Assembly: GCA_019925105.1 (NCBI GenBank)
Contig: JAHGAU010000009.1
Coordinates: 310,001-374,000, forward strand
Source: Niebla homalea
Taxonomy: Eukaryota; Ascomycota; Lecanoromycetes; Lecanorales; Ramalinaceae
Length of the DNA stretch: 64,000 nucleotides
Direction: 5' to 3'
The notes beneath the pieces were generated by a model, which saw nothing but the letters and a program-made list of their open reading frames with translations, had not been told where the DNA came from and did not search any database. This document shows, one piece after another, positions 32,796 through 44,024 of the stretch; position 1 is the first letter of the stretch; each line of letters opens with the position of its first letter. Position numbers and translations under genes: made by a program.

Positions 32796-33969
32796 AACAC
32801 TATTGGAGCCGAAAGGCTGGAAAACACATATCAGGCTGACCTGCAATCTGTGCTGCGCAAGAAGGTGATACAACCATCATTGCACCACATATGAATGGGT
32901 GAGTGGGTGCAGGAGCGTCCGAACTTGCTCCGGCGAACCATAACAACCCTTCCGCTTTTACGGAGTATCCCATCAAGCCCATTCAACAATTTCAATCCTC
33001 GCCGTTCTTCGCATGCCCGCCAGAATCCTTTAAGCCACCATCTGTTCGACTTTGCAAAAATGAGAGGCTCGTATGACGTATCAACTCAGCCTTTCTAGCA
33101 ATTCTTTGACATCGAAAACGAGACTATATTCAAATTCGCCTAAGGGCCTGCTATTTTCTGCATCAGTAAAAACATGGTAGGGCAACGAACGGAACACATT
33201 GCTGCGCCATACACGCTATCAGACACGAATATGCCATGCAGTCTATATTTACGCAGCGTCAATTCGTTATGAGCTCCCATCCACAATGCTGTAGGTCTCA
33301 AGCTTGGCCTATATCTGAAACGAGCCGATTCCTGGCAGCTTCTCTTTTCTTGTCTCTTTTAGGACGATGGTTCAGAAGAACAGTCAGATTAGCTGTGTCA
33401 GATCTTGTCGCCTGCCAGAGCATCATCTCGCAATTTTCGGCGGCCTTGTTGGCCTTCAGATGATATTACCGGCCTATTGATGTCAGGGCTGTCCTAAGCG
33501 CCGACGTCGGAAAGCATCCGAAAGAGCCTCAATATAAGGGATTGGCCTCCATTGGCTGATGATCCACTACGGGACTAGTGGAAATACATCGCCTGAAACG
33601 ATCTATATCTGGATACTGACATGTTTAGAAACGTTGCGGGTCTTGGATGTTGGCAGAGATATCGTGAGGCTGATCACTGGAGTGTACATAAATGCGAAGG
33701 AAGCACCTGTGTTTCCGTCCTTCTTCAGCATCAATACTATAGCCGTCCAAAAGTCTCTCCTATTGTCTCTTGTCTCGCATCTGTTTTCATCTTGGTTTAT
33801 TTCCTTGAGACACTCCTTAGAAAACTCTTCTCACCAGACGCTTGACCAGCACCCATCCCATAGACACACTCTCTCTTCACACAATCCTTCAACTGTCTTC
33901 TCTTTTCTTTGCTTGTTGCATTTATCCCAACCTAATAATACTTGATCATCACCAGTCCCCATTTGCAGA
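32796..33969. other. Divergent intergenic region
   Basis: Between the start codons of the charged protein (minus) and the four-TM protein (plus). It must contain both promoters. Pyrimidine-rich stretches at 33840-33930 directly before 33970 fit a leader. No other gene seen. Confidence 0.45.
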
Positions 33970-34651
33970 ATGGCCGGACCGGATTATGGTGCTCTGGGTG
34001 CTACCTTCAAGATCACAAGGGCTCTTCAAGTCATCTGTCTTCTCGCTTGCATCGGTATGGCAGCAAATTTCATCTCAGAGATGGTTCAAAACAATGATAC
34101 GCCCTCGAAGGAGCTTGTCGGCACATTGAGCGTGGTAAGTGCTCCTCATCTAATTCTTGCATCTCACACTGACGTCGGTTGGTAGACATGTATTGCAGTT
34201 CTCTACTGCATCATTACAATCATACTTCACATCGACAACATCCTTCCCTACCTCCTGAACACGGCTGCAGATGGCTTGATGCTCATTGCCCTCACGGTGG
34301 TGGCAGTAGTCATTGGAAAGCCGCTCTCATACCTGAATTGCAAAGTCGTTGGATCCGCCAGTGTGTCTGAGTCCGCATACCAACTTGGGGCCACACTCAA
34401 GAGCACGGTCCAGAACAAAGGGGCGGTCGGCATGGAATACAGCAACTGGATCAGTGCCAACAAGACGACTTGCTACGAAATGAAGGCAATCTGGGGCCTC
34501 GGTATTGCTCTTTGGTAAGTAATCGATGCTGAGGCCTACCACGCAGGATTTGGCTGACTGAAGCCAAAGCATCCTATTCGCTTTCTCGGCAATGTGCAGT
34601 GTCTGTCTTTGGCGTCGCAGCAAGAGCGTGCCACCCAAAGATTTGGCATGA
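33970..34651 (+). CDS. Four-transmembrane MARVEL-like membrane protein
   Basis: Exons 33970-34134, 34186-34514 and 34570-34651 give 191 aa (introns gtaagt..ggtag and gtaagt..caaag). Predicted membrane spans lie at about 17-37 (LQVICLLACIGMAANFI), 56-70 (CIAVLYCIITIILHI), 76-96 (LNTAADGLMLIALTVVAVVIG) and 158-180 (IWGLGIALCILFAFSAMC). A loop with two cysteines and an N-x-T site sits between spans 3 and 4, and a short basic tail ends RRSKSVPPKDLA. The topology and the KITRALQ start fit the fungal MARVEL-domain family, found at the plasma membrane (eisosome/Nce102-like) or in secretory membranes. Exact role unknown. Confidence 0.82.
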
Positions 34652-35701
34652 TGGGGTTCAGACTTACCTCCCTCGAGCATCAGCTTTATCTCAATTCCCA
34701 ACGATGCTTCAGCATACCTGAAGTGGTGGAGGGAAGATCGACTCTTAATGTGCGATGGAGTGATTGTTGCATTGCGAACGGAGTTCGGCAGCCGTTGACT
34801 GGCGAGAATTACACATGGGAAATAGACGTTTAGATAGCTTAATAAAACGTTCATGCACAGACCTTTGACTTTGGGCCGAAGAAGCATTTGTATGGTCTTA
34901 TCTGCTCTGGATGCTCAACGCTATGCGCTGTCAAGTGGTGTAAGGTATTCGGGTGAGACAATGCAGAGTTCACATCTCGGCCATCGGCTCCCAGGATTCC
35001 GTATGCCTGGGTGCTCTCATAGTGTCATCAATAATAATATCAACCAGGACCTCTGGCGTCACCAGCGCTGACAATCTTTGCCATATGAAGAGATCGTAAG
35101 AAGAGAATCTTCACACTAATAACTTCATGGGTCTTGCCAGCCCGACAGAATGGTAGTCTAGACGAATTAAGCCCATCTCACCGTACCGTCTCCCAGCTAG
35201 AGGCCGTTCCAACGCATCGGATCATCTTCTTGTACCGTGTACCCCCTTTGTACCTCGTCCCAACACTCAGGCACCCAATGGAGAGCGCAGCAATCTGCAT
35301 GAACGCGGCCAAAAACCCAAAGAGCAGGGCTCTGTTCGAGGTCATCCAGCTTTAGGCGTCCCGAGAGTTACCTTCCACTTGGGTATGCCTGTGCGGCTAG
35401 TGAAGAAGGAGGCCCTCAAGCTTTCTGTCTATCGTCACTTCCGCTCATATTATGAGGGGCACAAGCCTTTCTCTGCTGTGCTACCCTTGGGGGTCGGGAG
35501 CAGGGAAATTGGGGAGATGGCTGTTGAATTTTGCCCTCCCTTGACCTGATTTACTTCCCCCTAGCAAGAACTATACGACATCTTTGCCTTTGCCCATCAA
35601 CATTCTATACTCCATATTGTCGATAGCGAACAGTGTCGGGGACCAGAAGCAGGCGAGAGAACACGCTCCAGCACAGGCTCGACTCCCGTTCGTACCCATG
35701 G
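34652..35701. other. Intergenic, no gene found
   Basis: About 1 kb before the LaeA-like gene. Short frames only. A stretch of the minus strand from about 34650 to 34890 stays open because it overlaps the last exon of the four-TM gene; it is not a gene of its own. Confidence 0.45.
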
Positions 35702-37244
35702 ATGGCGTCCGGACAAGGTGATATATCAATCGTGAGCATGACTCTTCCATACCTGGGTGCTTCATACCTGTGGCTAATGTAGTTCAGGACAAAGATATTG
35801 ACGATGCGGAAGACTTCGAGCCCTACCTTTACGATGCTTCGTGCGAAACCCCCCCTGTCGATGACACATTCCTTTGCTCACACGCTCCCCATAGCCTCTT
35901 ATCCTTGGCTTCCTCTGTCGATCACTACAGACTAGAGAACAACAGGAGATACCATACATACCGTTCGCAAAAGCAACCAGTCCCGGAGAGAAGGAGCATG
36001 GCTGACAACCGGAAGGCGATGGTTCCTATTATGCCCCACACGATAAAGAGTCCGTGGACTTAGATACCATTACGTGAGTCAAGAAAGCGCAAACCCTTCG
36101 GCGCGATGAGCGAAAGGTCTTCTGACGAATGGCTGTGTTGCAGACACCATCTGTTTCTCCTCACATTAAACGATAGACTATTCATGGCTCCGCTTGAGGA
36201 ACCGAAAAGAGTGCTGGATATTGGGACTGGGAATGGCATCTGGGCACAGTACGACAGCAACAGTCCCTTAAAGCAAATGAGTCCAGCATCCGCTCACAGG
36301 AGCTAGGAACTTCGCAGACAAGCTCCCTGAAGCTGAGATAACAGGTCAAACCCAAGCCTCACCAAAGATCCAGCATGCTAACACTTCTCGCCAGCGACCG
36401 ACCTGGCCCGCATTCAAGACAACATCTCCTTGCCCAACCTCCATTTCGAGATAGACGACTGCTGCAGTGACTGGGTCTACCCTGTTGATCATTTCGACTA
36501 CATTCATGTCCGTCGACTGTACGGCAGCGTGGGGGATTGGCCAAAGTTCTACAAAGAGTGCTATGAGTATGATGAACTGCCCTTGCTTGTCTTTGTGGAC
36601 ATTGAAGGTGCCATAGCTTATCCGATGCCTCACAGTCACCTGGCCCCCGGGGGCATCCTCGAGCATACCGAAGCCAGCATCACGCTCATGTCGGACGATG
36701 ATTCCATTCCCGCTAGCTCACCCTTCCAACAATCAAACGCATTGGCCATCGAATGCGGCCAGCGCTTCGGTAAGCCCCTGGATATACAAAATCGCATCGG
36801 AGGATGGATCGCAGAAGCCGGTTTCGAGGACATCGTCGAGGAAGTCTTCAAGTGGCCGCTTGGTGATTGGCCTGCGGATCCGAGGCTCAAAGACATTGGG
36901 AGGTGGAATGCCACGCTATGGAACCGGGGAATTGAAGGATGGACCTTGAGGCTTTTGACTCAGACGCACGGAGTGAGTAAAGCATTCAATTGAATCCAGC
37001 CAGGAGAAATTGCTTCGTCAAGGGTCTTCATGCTAACCACCAGACAGTGGACAGCCGATCAAGTCAGAGGCTGGAACAGGGACATCCGGACTCAAATCAC
37101 CGCACGGAAAAGTCATGCTTACCAACTTGTGTAAGTTGGCTCTTCTGTCCTGCCTTATCTCAACGTCCCCTCGCTCTGTCTTGGGCCATGCTGAACAAAT
37201 ATCGACCTAGGAGCGTGGTATATGCCCGCAAGCCGGCTTCATGA
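35702..37244 (+). CDS. LaeA-like SAM-dependent methyltransferase
   Basis: Nine exons: 35702-35717, 35783-35962, 36016-36073, 36144-36248, 36307-36344, 36395-36566, 36636-36972, 37048-37130 and 37211-37244 (1023 nt, 340 aa). The chosen start gives MASGQ|VQDKDIDDAED; the reading frame then fits family landmarks at every junction: RYHTYRDGSYYAPHDKES, HHLFLLTL, motif I VLDIGTGNGIWA (108-119), NLHFEIDDC, FDYIHVRRLYGSVGDWP, LAPGGILEHTE, GIEGWTLRLLTQTHGW and the end SVVYARKPAS. This family includes LaeA/Lae1, nuclear regulators of secondary metabolism that work with velvet proteins, and many related methyltransferases of unknown target. The intron after RYHTY has a weak donor (gttcgc). The 69-nt intron at 36567-36635 is in frame, so a retained form would still be translated. 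No PKS/NRPS/terpene gene lies nearby. Confidence 0.88.
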
Positions 37245-38272
37245 CCACTCGTACCGCACCCTATTCTCACATCCAGAATGAAATTTTAACTCGCATTGCA
37301 TCGAGCAGTCAAAAGCTTGGCGTTGGTGGTGTTATTCACAGCGTTCATAGACCGCGCATTTCGCATGTACTCCAGACGTTCAGGAAGGGTTCTGCATTGC
37401 TCCGCTACTACCATCTCTCCCATCAAGGCTGTTGAGTAAGTTGCCAAATACCCTCAATTCAAATTGATCTCAGTTCCTGCTACCACCCCCTCAGCCGCAC
37501 ATCTACCAGGCCTCCGATTTTGCGGGATGATGCCATTGAAGACCGAAATCCATCCCATACAGAAGAACGGCAAGATCATAACAATGGTCAATCATTCCTC
37601 AACGGTCGGCACTTAATCCCTCTCCGACCTCCTCCGACGTCATGAAACCCAGCATTCGTCACTGTGTTCCTTTTCATTGTCCTTTTGTCAATTTGGTGGC
37701 TCCTTCGATCCCTATCATTTTTACGAACGAATCAATCCACGAATTTACCAAATGGTACATACCCTACCACCTAGCTTCTCTGGCTGCTCCTCCGTTCCCC
37801 ATTCCACCGCAACCCCTGCACCACCTCACCCACTGTGTCTGAGGTCACGACATACCAATCCCCACGTCATGGCCCATCGGTCTCCCAGGAACATGAATCG
37901 GCCAGAACGTGAACGCTGTCACCCGTGCTGCATTACCTATTCCATGGTCCGTGGTAACAAGGCCGCATCCGCCTAATGGTGCTCAGGGATCACAATCATG
38001 GTTCTCATCCTCTCTTCTCCAACCCCAAACAATTCTAATTCATCCTCCTGCAACCATAATCTTTCAGGAGAAGTAGCGCACAAAGGAGAAACATTCACCT
38101 CAAAGCCACCAAGAAAATGTGTGACCATGACTGGAACCACCCATGCCGACCGTGCGAGGTTCCAAAATGAAACCCCATCCCCTGCTCCTTCTCGCCTTTC
38201 CAGATGCAACCAGGGCGTACGATCTCCCCACGCCTGGCCTTTCCCCACTTCTTCTTGGCTCCACGCGTTGGC

Positions 38273-38803
38273 ATGAATTCCCTTCCACCCGCCATCCTCC
38301 TTCTCGTCATCAACATCCTCCTGCTGCTCCTCCTCCTCCCCAGGGGAAGCACGGTAAGTAAGTATGGCTCTGGACTGACTGGCTGCTCCGTGGTCCGCGC
38401 CCCCTTCTTCCCTCCCCAGCTCTCTCTCTCCCCCCCTCTCTCTCTCTCTCTCCCTCTCTCTCTCCCCTCTCTCTCCCTCTCTCTCTCCCTCTCTCTCTCC
38501 CTCTCTCTCTCCCTCCCCACACCACCATCTCCTCCTCACCACCAGCTCTTAAACATTCAAGCCCTCCCCGGCCGGAGAAACCTGCTCGCAGCTGGCCCCT
38601 TTCTGGTTCAGCACATCTCGCCCCCGACCCCCCCAAGCCCAGCAGGTTCTCGCCAGGTCTGGAGCCCGGGTGACGGTGGATGTCATGGCCGCAGCAGCAG
38701 CAGCGTTCGTATTGCTGTCCACCACCGGGTAGAGCTGCCTGCGGAGGATGTGGACCGTGGAGGAGGGGGGATGAGGGAATGGGGGAGCAGAGGGGGTTCA
38801 TGA
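38273..38803 (+). CDS. Doubtful small membrane-anchored protein over a CT minisatellite
   Basis: ATG at 38273 starts an N-terminal signal-anchor-like run (LPPAILLLVINILLLLLLLP). The frame then crosses the CT repeat as (Ser-Leu/Pro-Leu)n and ends at TGA 38801-38803, 176 aa in all. A GTAAGTAAG at 38354 followed by long pyrimidine tracts and CACCACCAG just before 38545 could instead be an intron with the CT repeat as its polypyrimidine tract, leaving a shorter protein in the same frame. The openness of the frame may simply reflect low complexity. Treat as a candidate only. Confidence 0.2.
   Translation: MNSLPPAILLLVINILLLLLLLPRGSTVSKYGSGLTGCSVVRAPFFPPQLSLSPPLSLSLPLSLPSLSLSLSLSLSLSLSLPTPPSPPHHQLLNIQALPGRRNLLAAGPFLVQHISPPTPPSPAGSRQVWSPGDGGCHGRSSSSVRIAVHHRVELPAEDVDRGGGGMREWGSRGGS
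38418..38516 (+). repeat. CT microsatellite / 12-bp minisatellite (CCCTCTCTCTCT)n
   Basis: About 100 bp of almost pure pyrimidine. Its right half is a regular 12-bp repeat CCCTCTCTCTCT in several nearly perfect copies; the left half is less regular. The opposite strand is pure GA. Confidence 0.92.
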
Positions 38804-39447
38804 GGGGGTTGGGGAGGGCGGGGGTAGGGGTAAAGGCGGTGTGGTGGAGAAGGGGATGAAGGGGGTCTCATAGGGTTAGAGGAGGGGGGTTTGTAGGTGA
38901 GAGAAATAGGTAGGCGGAGGGGTGGATATGGGGCCGTGGGAAGTGGTAAGGGGTGAGGGTAATCTGGTGGGTAAGAGCTTGGAGTGGTTTCAAGTAGTGA
39001 TGCACAAGGCCAAGGGCGTTTGGAGCAGTGGACACACGAGGCTGATGTCGTTTTTGGGAATGGGAGATTGATGTTATATATATAGGTTTCTCTCTCCTGG
39101 GATGATTTGGCGAGCTGGCTTCGTGTGTGTAGGAGCTATGGCCTTGTGTGTGCCGTGTTGGCATCGTTTTCTGCCTTATGAGTGCCCTGTACAAGCAAAT
39201 TATGCGCCAAAGCTACATCCTGATCCTATCTATGCAGGATTTCTTCAGATACACCTCGATTTTGCTGGAACAAGAGGGAATGGGTCTGGGGAGCCTGGAT
39301 GGACGATTGCACTGGTGAACATATACTGGGAGATATTGTGGATTGGACTAATCAATGCTATCTGGGGTATCACAACGCTTCGGAGACATCGTAAAATAAC
39401 GAGAAAACATGGTAATCTGACCAGCAGATTACATTGCGGATGCTAGG

Positions 39448-41540
39448 TCAGGCCTGCCTGACCTTTCTGCCCTTCTTTACAGTATCCCTGAAGCAATAGG
39501 ATACTTGGATGCCAGAGGATCTGGCCCACTCAATTGCGTCAGCGCTTGTGCGCTCGCAGTTGTCGAGCTTGATCCACTCCAAGGTGCCCTTGCACCCGTT
39601 GACTAGGGCTTTTACGCCCACACCGGACACCTTGGTAGAAGCCAGGTTGATACAATTCAGCTGGCCAGTGACAGTGGCGAGGTAAATTATATTGTCGTCA
39701 CTGACCTCGAGCCCAGCAAGGCCTAAAGCCTTCACATTCCTGAAGACTTCCTCCCGGAACACGTTCGCTGTGCCCCCGAGATTTGTATGCATGTGGCTTA
39801 GGTCCAGATGTGTCAGATCGCCTCTGGCTCCACGGAGGAAGCGATCCGTAGTCATTGGACCTGACCTCTGCACGCAATTGGAAAGGCAGAGGTGGGTGAG
39901 GTTGGGCAGATCGTGGGTGGCGTAGTTCTGGGGCCCTGGAATCGCGGCTTGCGAAATGCTGCAATTGCTACCATCCAGGTCCAAATGCTTCAGAGAGGTG
40001 GGCAACTTCAGATCCCCTTTGATATCCGAGTCGATTAGTTCTAGGATCTCTAACCGCTGGAGTTCTGAGAGGCCTTTGTCATTTGCCCCTTGGTCGACGT
40101 AATCGAAAGCCTTAAGTTTCATGTTTCGAATGTTGGGAAGTCGTCTGATCAAGTGCTCATCTAGCACTGCGTGTGTCCATCGGAAGGGGCCGTGGTTGGC
40201 GCTCGGACATGAGATGTGTAACGTTTGTAAGCAATTGAATGGTCTGACATGTTGTAGTCTAGTACGCAAGCCTGAGGAGAATCCAGTCACTGAACCAAAG
40301 CGGGCACTTTCGAGAATAATGCATTTGTCGAGGAACTCAAAAACCATGTCGAAGTCGAAGTCGAAAGCTGATGACGTGCGGAAATCGAGAAGATTGTTTG
40401 CAGGGAATTGATAGCTCATGACAACCTTTCTCGCGGATTCAGATCCAATGCTAAGTACTTGTAGATCTTCAGCAGGCTGATGAGAGTGCACAACGTAGTC
40501 CAAGACTTTGCCTTGCTGAAAAGCATCCGAATCATCCGGAGGAAGGACAAGGGCCCGGATCTGTTTCTTCGATCGCTGAACGTAAGCTCGCACTGTTGTG
40601 AAGCTTGGGTTCCATTTGCCAGTGGTGAGGTCGAGGGAGCTCCAAAAAGACGGATAAAGAAATGTAAAGGCTCTCCAGGATCGACAGACCTGGGATGCTC
40701 TCCTACAAGACTTTAGAAGCTGAGCGAGTGGCTTTAATTCGCAACTTACACAATATCCCTGAACTCAAGACGGCTCATGACATCTGAAGCAAGCTCCTCT
40801 GCTAGGCAGCTGAGTGGATCGATGAGTTTCTTGGGAGCTAAGATGGAAGATAATTCGTCTCGTGAAGCCAAGATGATCTGAGCCTCATTAGGAATCTCCT
40901 TGGGTATTTTACACTTTGGTATATACCTGGAATTGACGATCCGTTGGAAGGATCTGACGCAATGCTCTCTCGTAGATTCGAAGTGCTTCAGCCGTTTTGC
41001 CTTGCATCTTCAATATCTGGGCTAGACGGAGGTAACCCTACAGATCTTAGCAGATTCGAAACATATATCAGAGCGAACAACTTACGGTGGAGTGATTCTT
41101 CTCTCTCCTGATCATTTTGCCGGCATCAGTAAGAGCATCACCAAGATTTCCAAGTCGGATGTGAGTGGCTGCTCGCAAGTTGAACGCGGCCAGGGGCGGC
41201 TCAGCGTCGGAATTGATGGCCTTGTCACTCATTTAGCCAACACGTTAGCTGCAGGGTGATTCAAGGGTATTACTTCATCGAGATATGTAAGGGCGGCTTT
41301 GTAGTTGCCTTGAGTATAAGAATCAGTAGCTTGACTGAGTAGTCCTTCGAAATAATGGTCCGTCCATTCTGTCATGATCTGATCCTGTCTGTTCATTCCC
41401 GTGATAGGATCCACGAGATCTTCGTTCCGACTGACTTTGTTGAGCTCCTCGTAGGGAAAAGGTTTCATGATCCAGCGAGGCTTGTAGAAACTCAGAAGGG
41501 ATGGGAGCTTGGCTTGTGGGAGAAGGAAGTCTTCGCTCAT
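39448..41540 (-). CDS. DIA2: F-box / TPR / LRR protein, Dia2-Pof3 type
   Basis: Exons 41540-41274, 41220-41086, 41037-40927, 40877-40750 and 40702-39448 give 631 aa, every junction in frame. N-terminal TPR-like helices follow MSEDFLLPQ (DHYFEGLLSQATDSYTQGNYKAALTYLDEAI, LRAATHIRLGNLGDALTDAGKMI, QGKTAEALRIYERAL). An F-box follows near 200-245 (LSCLAEELASDVMSRLEFRDIV, ASQVCRSWRAFTFLYPSFW). The C-terminal half is leucine-rich repeats (LPNLTHLCLSNC, LTHLDLSHM, ALGLAGLEVSD, INLASTKVSGVGV). This domain order is that of yeast Dia2 and fission yeast Pof3, SCF ubiquitin-ligase subunits acting at replication forks (CMG disassembly) and in genome stability. Start codons of this gene and the CTNNBL1 gene are only 197 bp apart. 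Confidence 0.9.
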
Positions 41541-41737
41541 GATGGCTGATTATTCAGCGCAAGGGGCGCGTATGTTGTCGCGTCTGTGATTGGTGAGGCT
41601 GTTGATAGATGTAGCCAATCGGAAGACCGACTTCCGATGGTGCCGAAGGCATGCTTGTCGATCTTCGGCAGCCGTCCAGCCCTCCTAAGCCTTAAACATT
41701 TGCATTTATAGTCTCACCATCCATTTGATCCAGGAAT
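41541..41737. promoter_or_regulatory. Compact bidirectional promoter, DIA2 / CTNNBL1
   Basis: The 197-bp gap between two divergent start codons has to serve both genes. No TATA box is visible, which fits housekeeping expression. Confidence 0.55.
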
Positions 41738-43749
41738 ATGACCAGCATTGATGAGCTTTTCAAGGTTAAGCAGATCCATTCAAACGCTGATTCAGTATGC
41801 TCATCGCAATTGCAGAAGCCCACAGTGCCTTCAAAACGAAAGCTCGAGGTCAAGCAAGATGCGTGTATGATTTCCACAATCCCGTGGGACGCAAATTACC
41901 CCTGAATTGACATTTCCTACAGCTGCGGTTTACAAAGCATCCAAATTGAATGCTAACAGCGATAGAAAAACTCAGGGACAATCGATGGTCGAAGATGGCG
42001 ATGATCTTGACGATCTAGAAGCCGGACCTGAGCTTCCACCAGAAGATGATCTACAGCCTGACGATGAAGATGGCCGCTTCTTTGGGGCAGGCGTCTCAAG
42101 GAACACAGCCGACGTTCTGGATTTCATAGAGGAGAGAGACAAGGACGATACTGTACGCCTCAAACAATCTGCAATTCGTCTTTGCTGACATTCTCGCAGA
42201 AACCGGAGAAAATCGACTCTGGGTGGGTGCGCAAATTGGCCCTGAACTTCGAGAAGGGGATTAGCAAGAATGCTGAATTGAGGGCCAAATTCGAAGAGGA
42301 GCCGCAGAAGTACGTTCAAAGCACGAGCATCTATCGATGGGTTATGTCTGATAATCTGGGGCAGATTCATGGGCTCAGAAGCAGACTTAGATGCGGACAT
42401 CAAGGCACTCTCCATACTCTCTGATCACCCGGAGCTCTATGAAGATTTCGCGAAACTAGGCTGCGTCGCCTCCCTGGTCTCATTACTTTCGCACGACAAT
42501 ACCGACATTGCCATCGATGCGATAGAAGTCATCAATGAGCTCTCGGATGAGGATGTGGATGCTGAACAAGATCAATGGGACAGCCTGGTGGACGCAATGC
42601 TTGAAGCTGATATCCTGAGCCTACTCTACGAGAATATTGCCCGCATGGACGAAGAGCTTGAATCTGACCGGGCTGGCGTGTATCACGTCCTTGGGGTGAT
42701 GGAGAATCTTTCATCTCGGTCTTCCATCGTCCTCGAGATCGGCTTACATACGAAGTTCATCCCCTGGCTCGTGTCGCGAATCCAAAGGAAAGAGGCGACG
42801 GTCTCTCAAAACAAGCAATACTCCGCCGAAATACTAACTATTCTACTACAATCATCGTCCGAGAACCGTGCAAGCTTTGTCTCCCAGAACGGCGTAGACA
42901 TCTGTCTCCAGCTGCTCAGCCCGTATCGAAAAAGGGATCCTGCAAAGGGAACAGAAGAAGAAGAATACGTCGAGAATGTTTTTGACTGCATCACCTGTTG
43001 CGTCGACGACCCCGAAGGAAAAGCAAAATTCGTAGAGGCTGAGGGGATCGAGCTCTGCTTGATCATGCTCAGAGAAGGCAAAATGAGCAAGCCCCGAGCT
43101 TTACGGCTTCTAGATCACAGCCTCGGCGGCCCCACAGGCACCGTCTGCTGCGAGCGGCTCGTCGCAGCAGCAGGACTAAAAACCACATTCAGTCTCTACA
43201 TGAAAAGACAGGCCAGCGAGTCCACAGAGCATCTCCTCGGCATCCTGGCCTCCCTTCTCAGATCGTTGCCAGCGGAAACAGCTTCAAGGGTACGACTCCT
43301 GTCCAAATTCGAAGAGAAAAATTGGCGCATCATTGACAATCTCGTGACCACCCGGCGTGAGGCAGCGTCTGGTGTCGCTATGGTCGACAAGGATATCCGA
43401 GAAGAAAAAGCCAGGCTGGCAGCTGAAGAGCAAGGAGACAGGGCTGACGAATGGCTTTCTCGGCGACTAGATGCAGGCTTGTACACATTGCAGACAGCAG
43501 ACACGATCCTCGCCTGGCTGGTTGCGGAGGATGAGAAAGCGAAGCATATGGTGCTCGAGACGCTGGCGGATAGGGGCGAGGGTCTGGAAGTCATCAGGAA
43601 GACTTTGCAAGGTAACCGATCCGAAGCTCTCTCTGGTTGAGGCTTTACTAATCCGCCCTCTAGAGCAATCAGACACGATGAACGCAAGTCCAGACGAACA
43701 AGATCCCATGTTGAAGGACATGATTGGCACCCTGATAGATTTTCTGTGA
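41738..43749 (+). CDS. CTNNBL1: Beta-catenin-like protein 1 (spliceosome-associated armadillo protein)
   Basis: Exons 41738-41864, 41923-42152, 42200-42309, 42365-43611 and 43664-43749 give 599 aa. Starts MTSIDELFK with a basic KRKLEVKQ patch (likely NLS), then an acidic linker (DDLDDLEAGPELPPEDDLQPDDED). The conserved armadillo core begins ADVLDFIEERD and continues with LALNFEKGISKNAELR, FMGSEADLDADIKALSILSDHPELY and TDIAIDAIEVINELSDEDV. Length matches the human protein (563 aa) with a short extension. CTNNBL1 associates with the Prp19/CDC5L complex and binds NLSs of splicing factors. The donor used for exon 1 (GCGT|gtatga) is the only one that yields the SAVYKASKL continuation. The downstream gene is convergent, its stop 275 bp away. 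Confidence 0.92.
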
Positions 43750-44024
43750 TGATCAGGAATATCACATAGTCATTCGCGATGATACCCAAGCACGATACAC
43801 ATTCATGCAAGAGCAACTCGATTCTTATGTTGAAGTATATCTAAACCTAGATCTAGCCGTACATCCCAGCAATTCCATCTGCCCCCAATCTGCCCCCAAT
43901 CTAGATAGCAAAAGGGGTATCACAACAGAGGATCTTTTAAGCAAACGCCGTAGCTGCCCAAGATATTGCTCGTACATATCGGCCTTCATGCCTTCGCCCT
44001 TGCTCGTACAATATGTCATGGCAC

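Larger units (their letters stand above)
37245..39447. other. Gene-poor stretch with low-complexity DNA
   Basis: Contains the CT minisatellite at 38418-38516 and one doubtful ORF listed separately. 38750-38950 is G-rich (runs of GGGG), matched by C-rich sequence upstream. A 114-codon plus-strand frame at 39102-39446 has hydrophobic parts but no supporting motif. Confidence 0.4.

Noticed and set aside
36430..36993. Methyltransferase gene ending at 36993
   Set aside because: The stop lies inside an intron; splicing at 36973 and 37131 restores the family's C-terminus ending at 37244.
35702..37244. Secondary-metabolite cluster around the LaeA-like gene
   Set aside because: No PKS, NRPS, terpene synthase, P450 or transporter gene is present on either side.
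38095..38542. Long minus-strand frame with (Glu-Arg/Gly-Glu)n repeats
   Set aside because: It is the reverse reading of the CT minisatellite; openness follows from low complexity.
39102..39446. 114-codon plus frame with hydrophobic segments
   Set aside because: No signal, family motif or context; within a gene-poor GC-skewed stretch.
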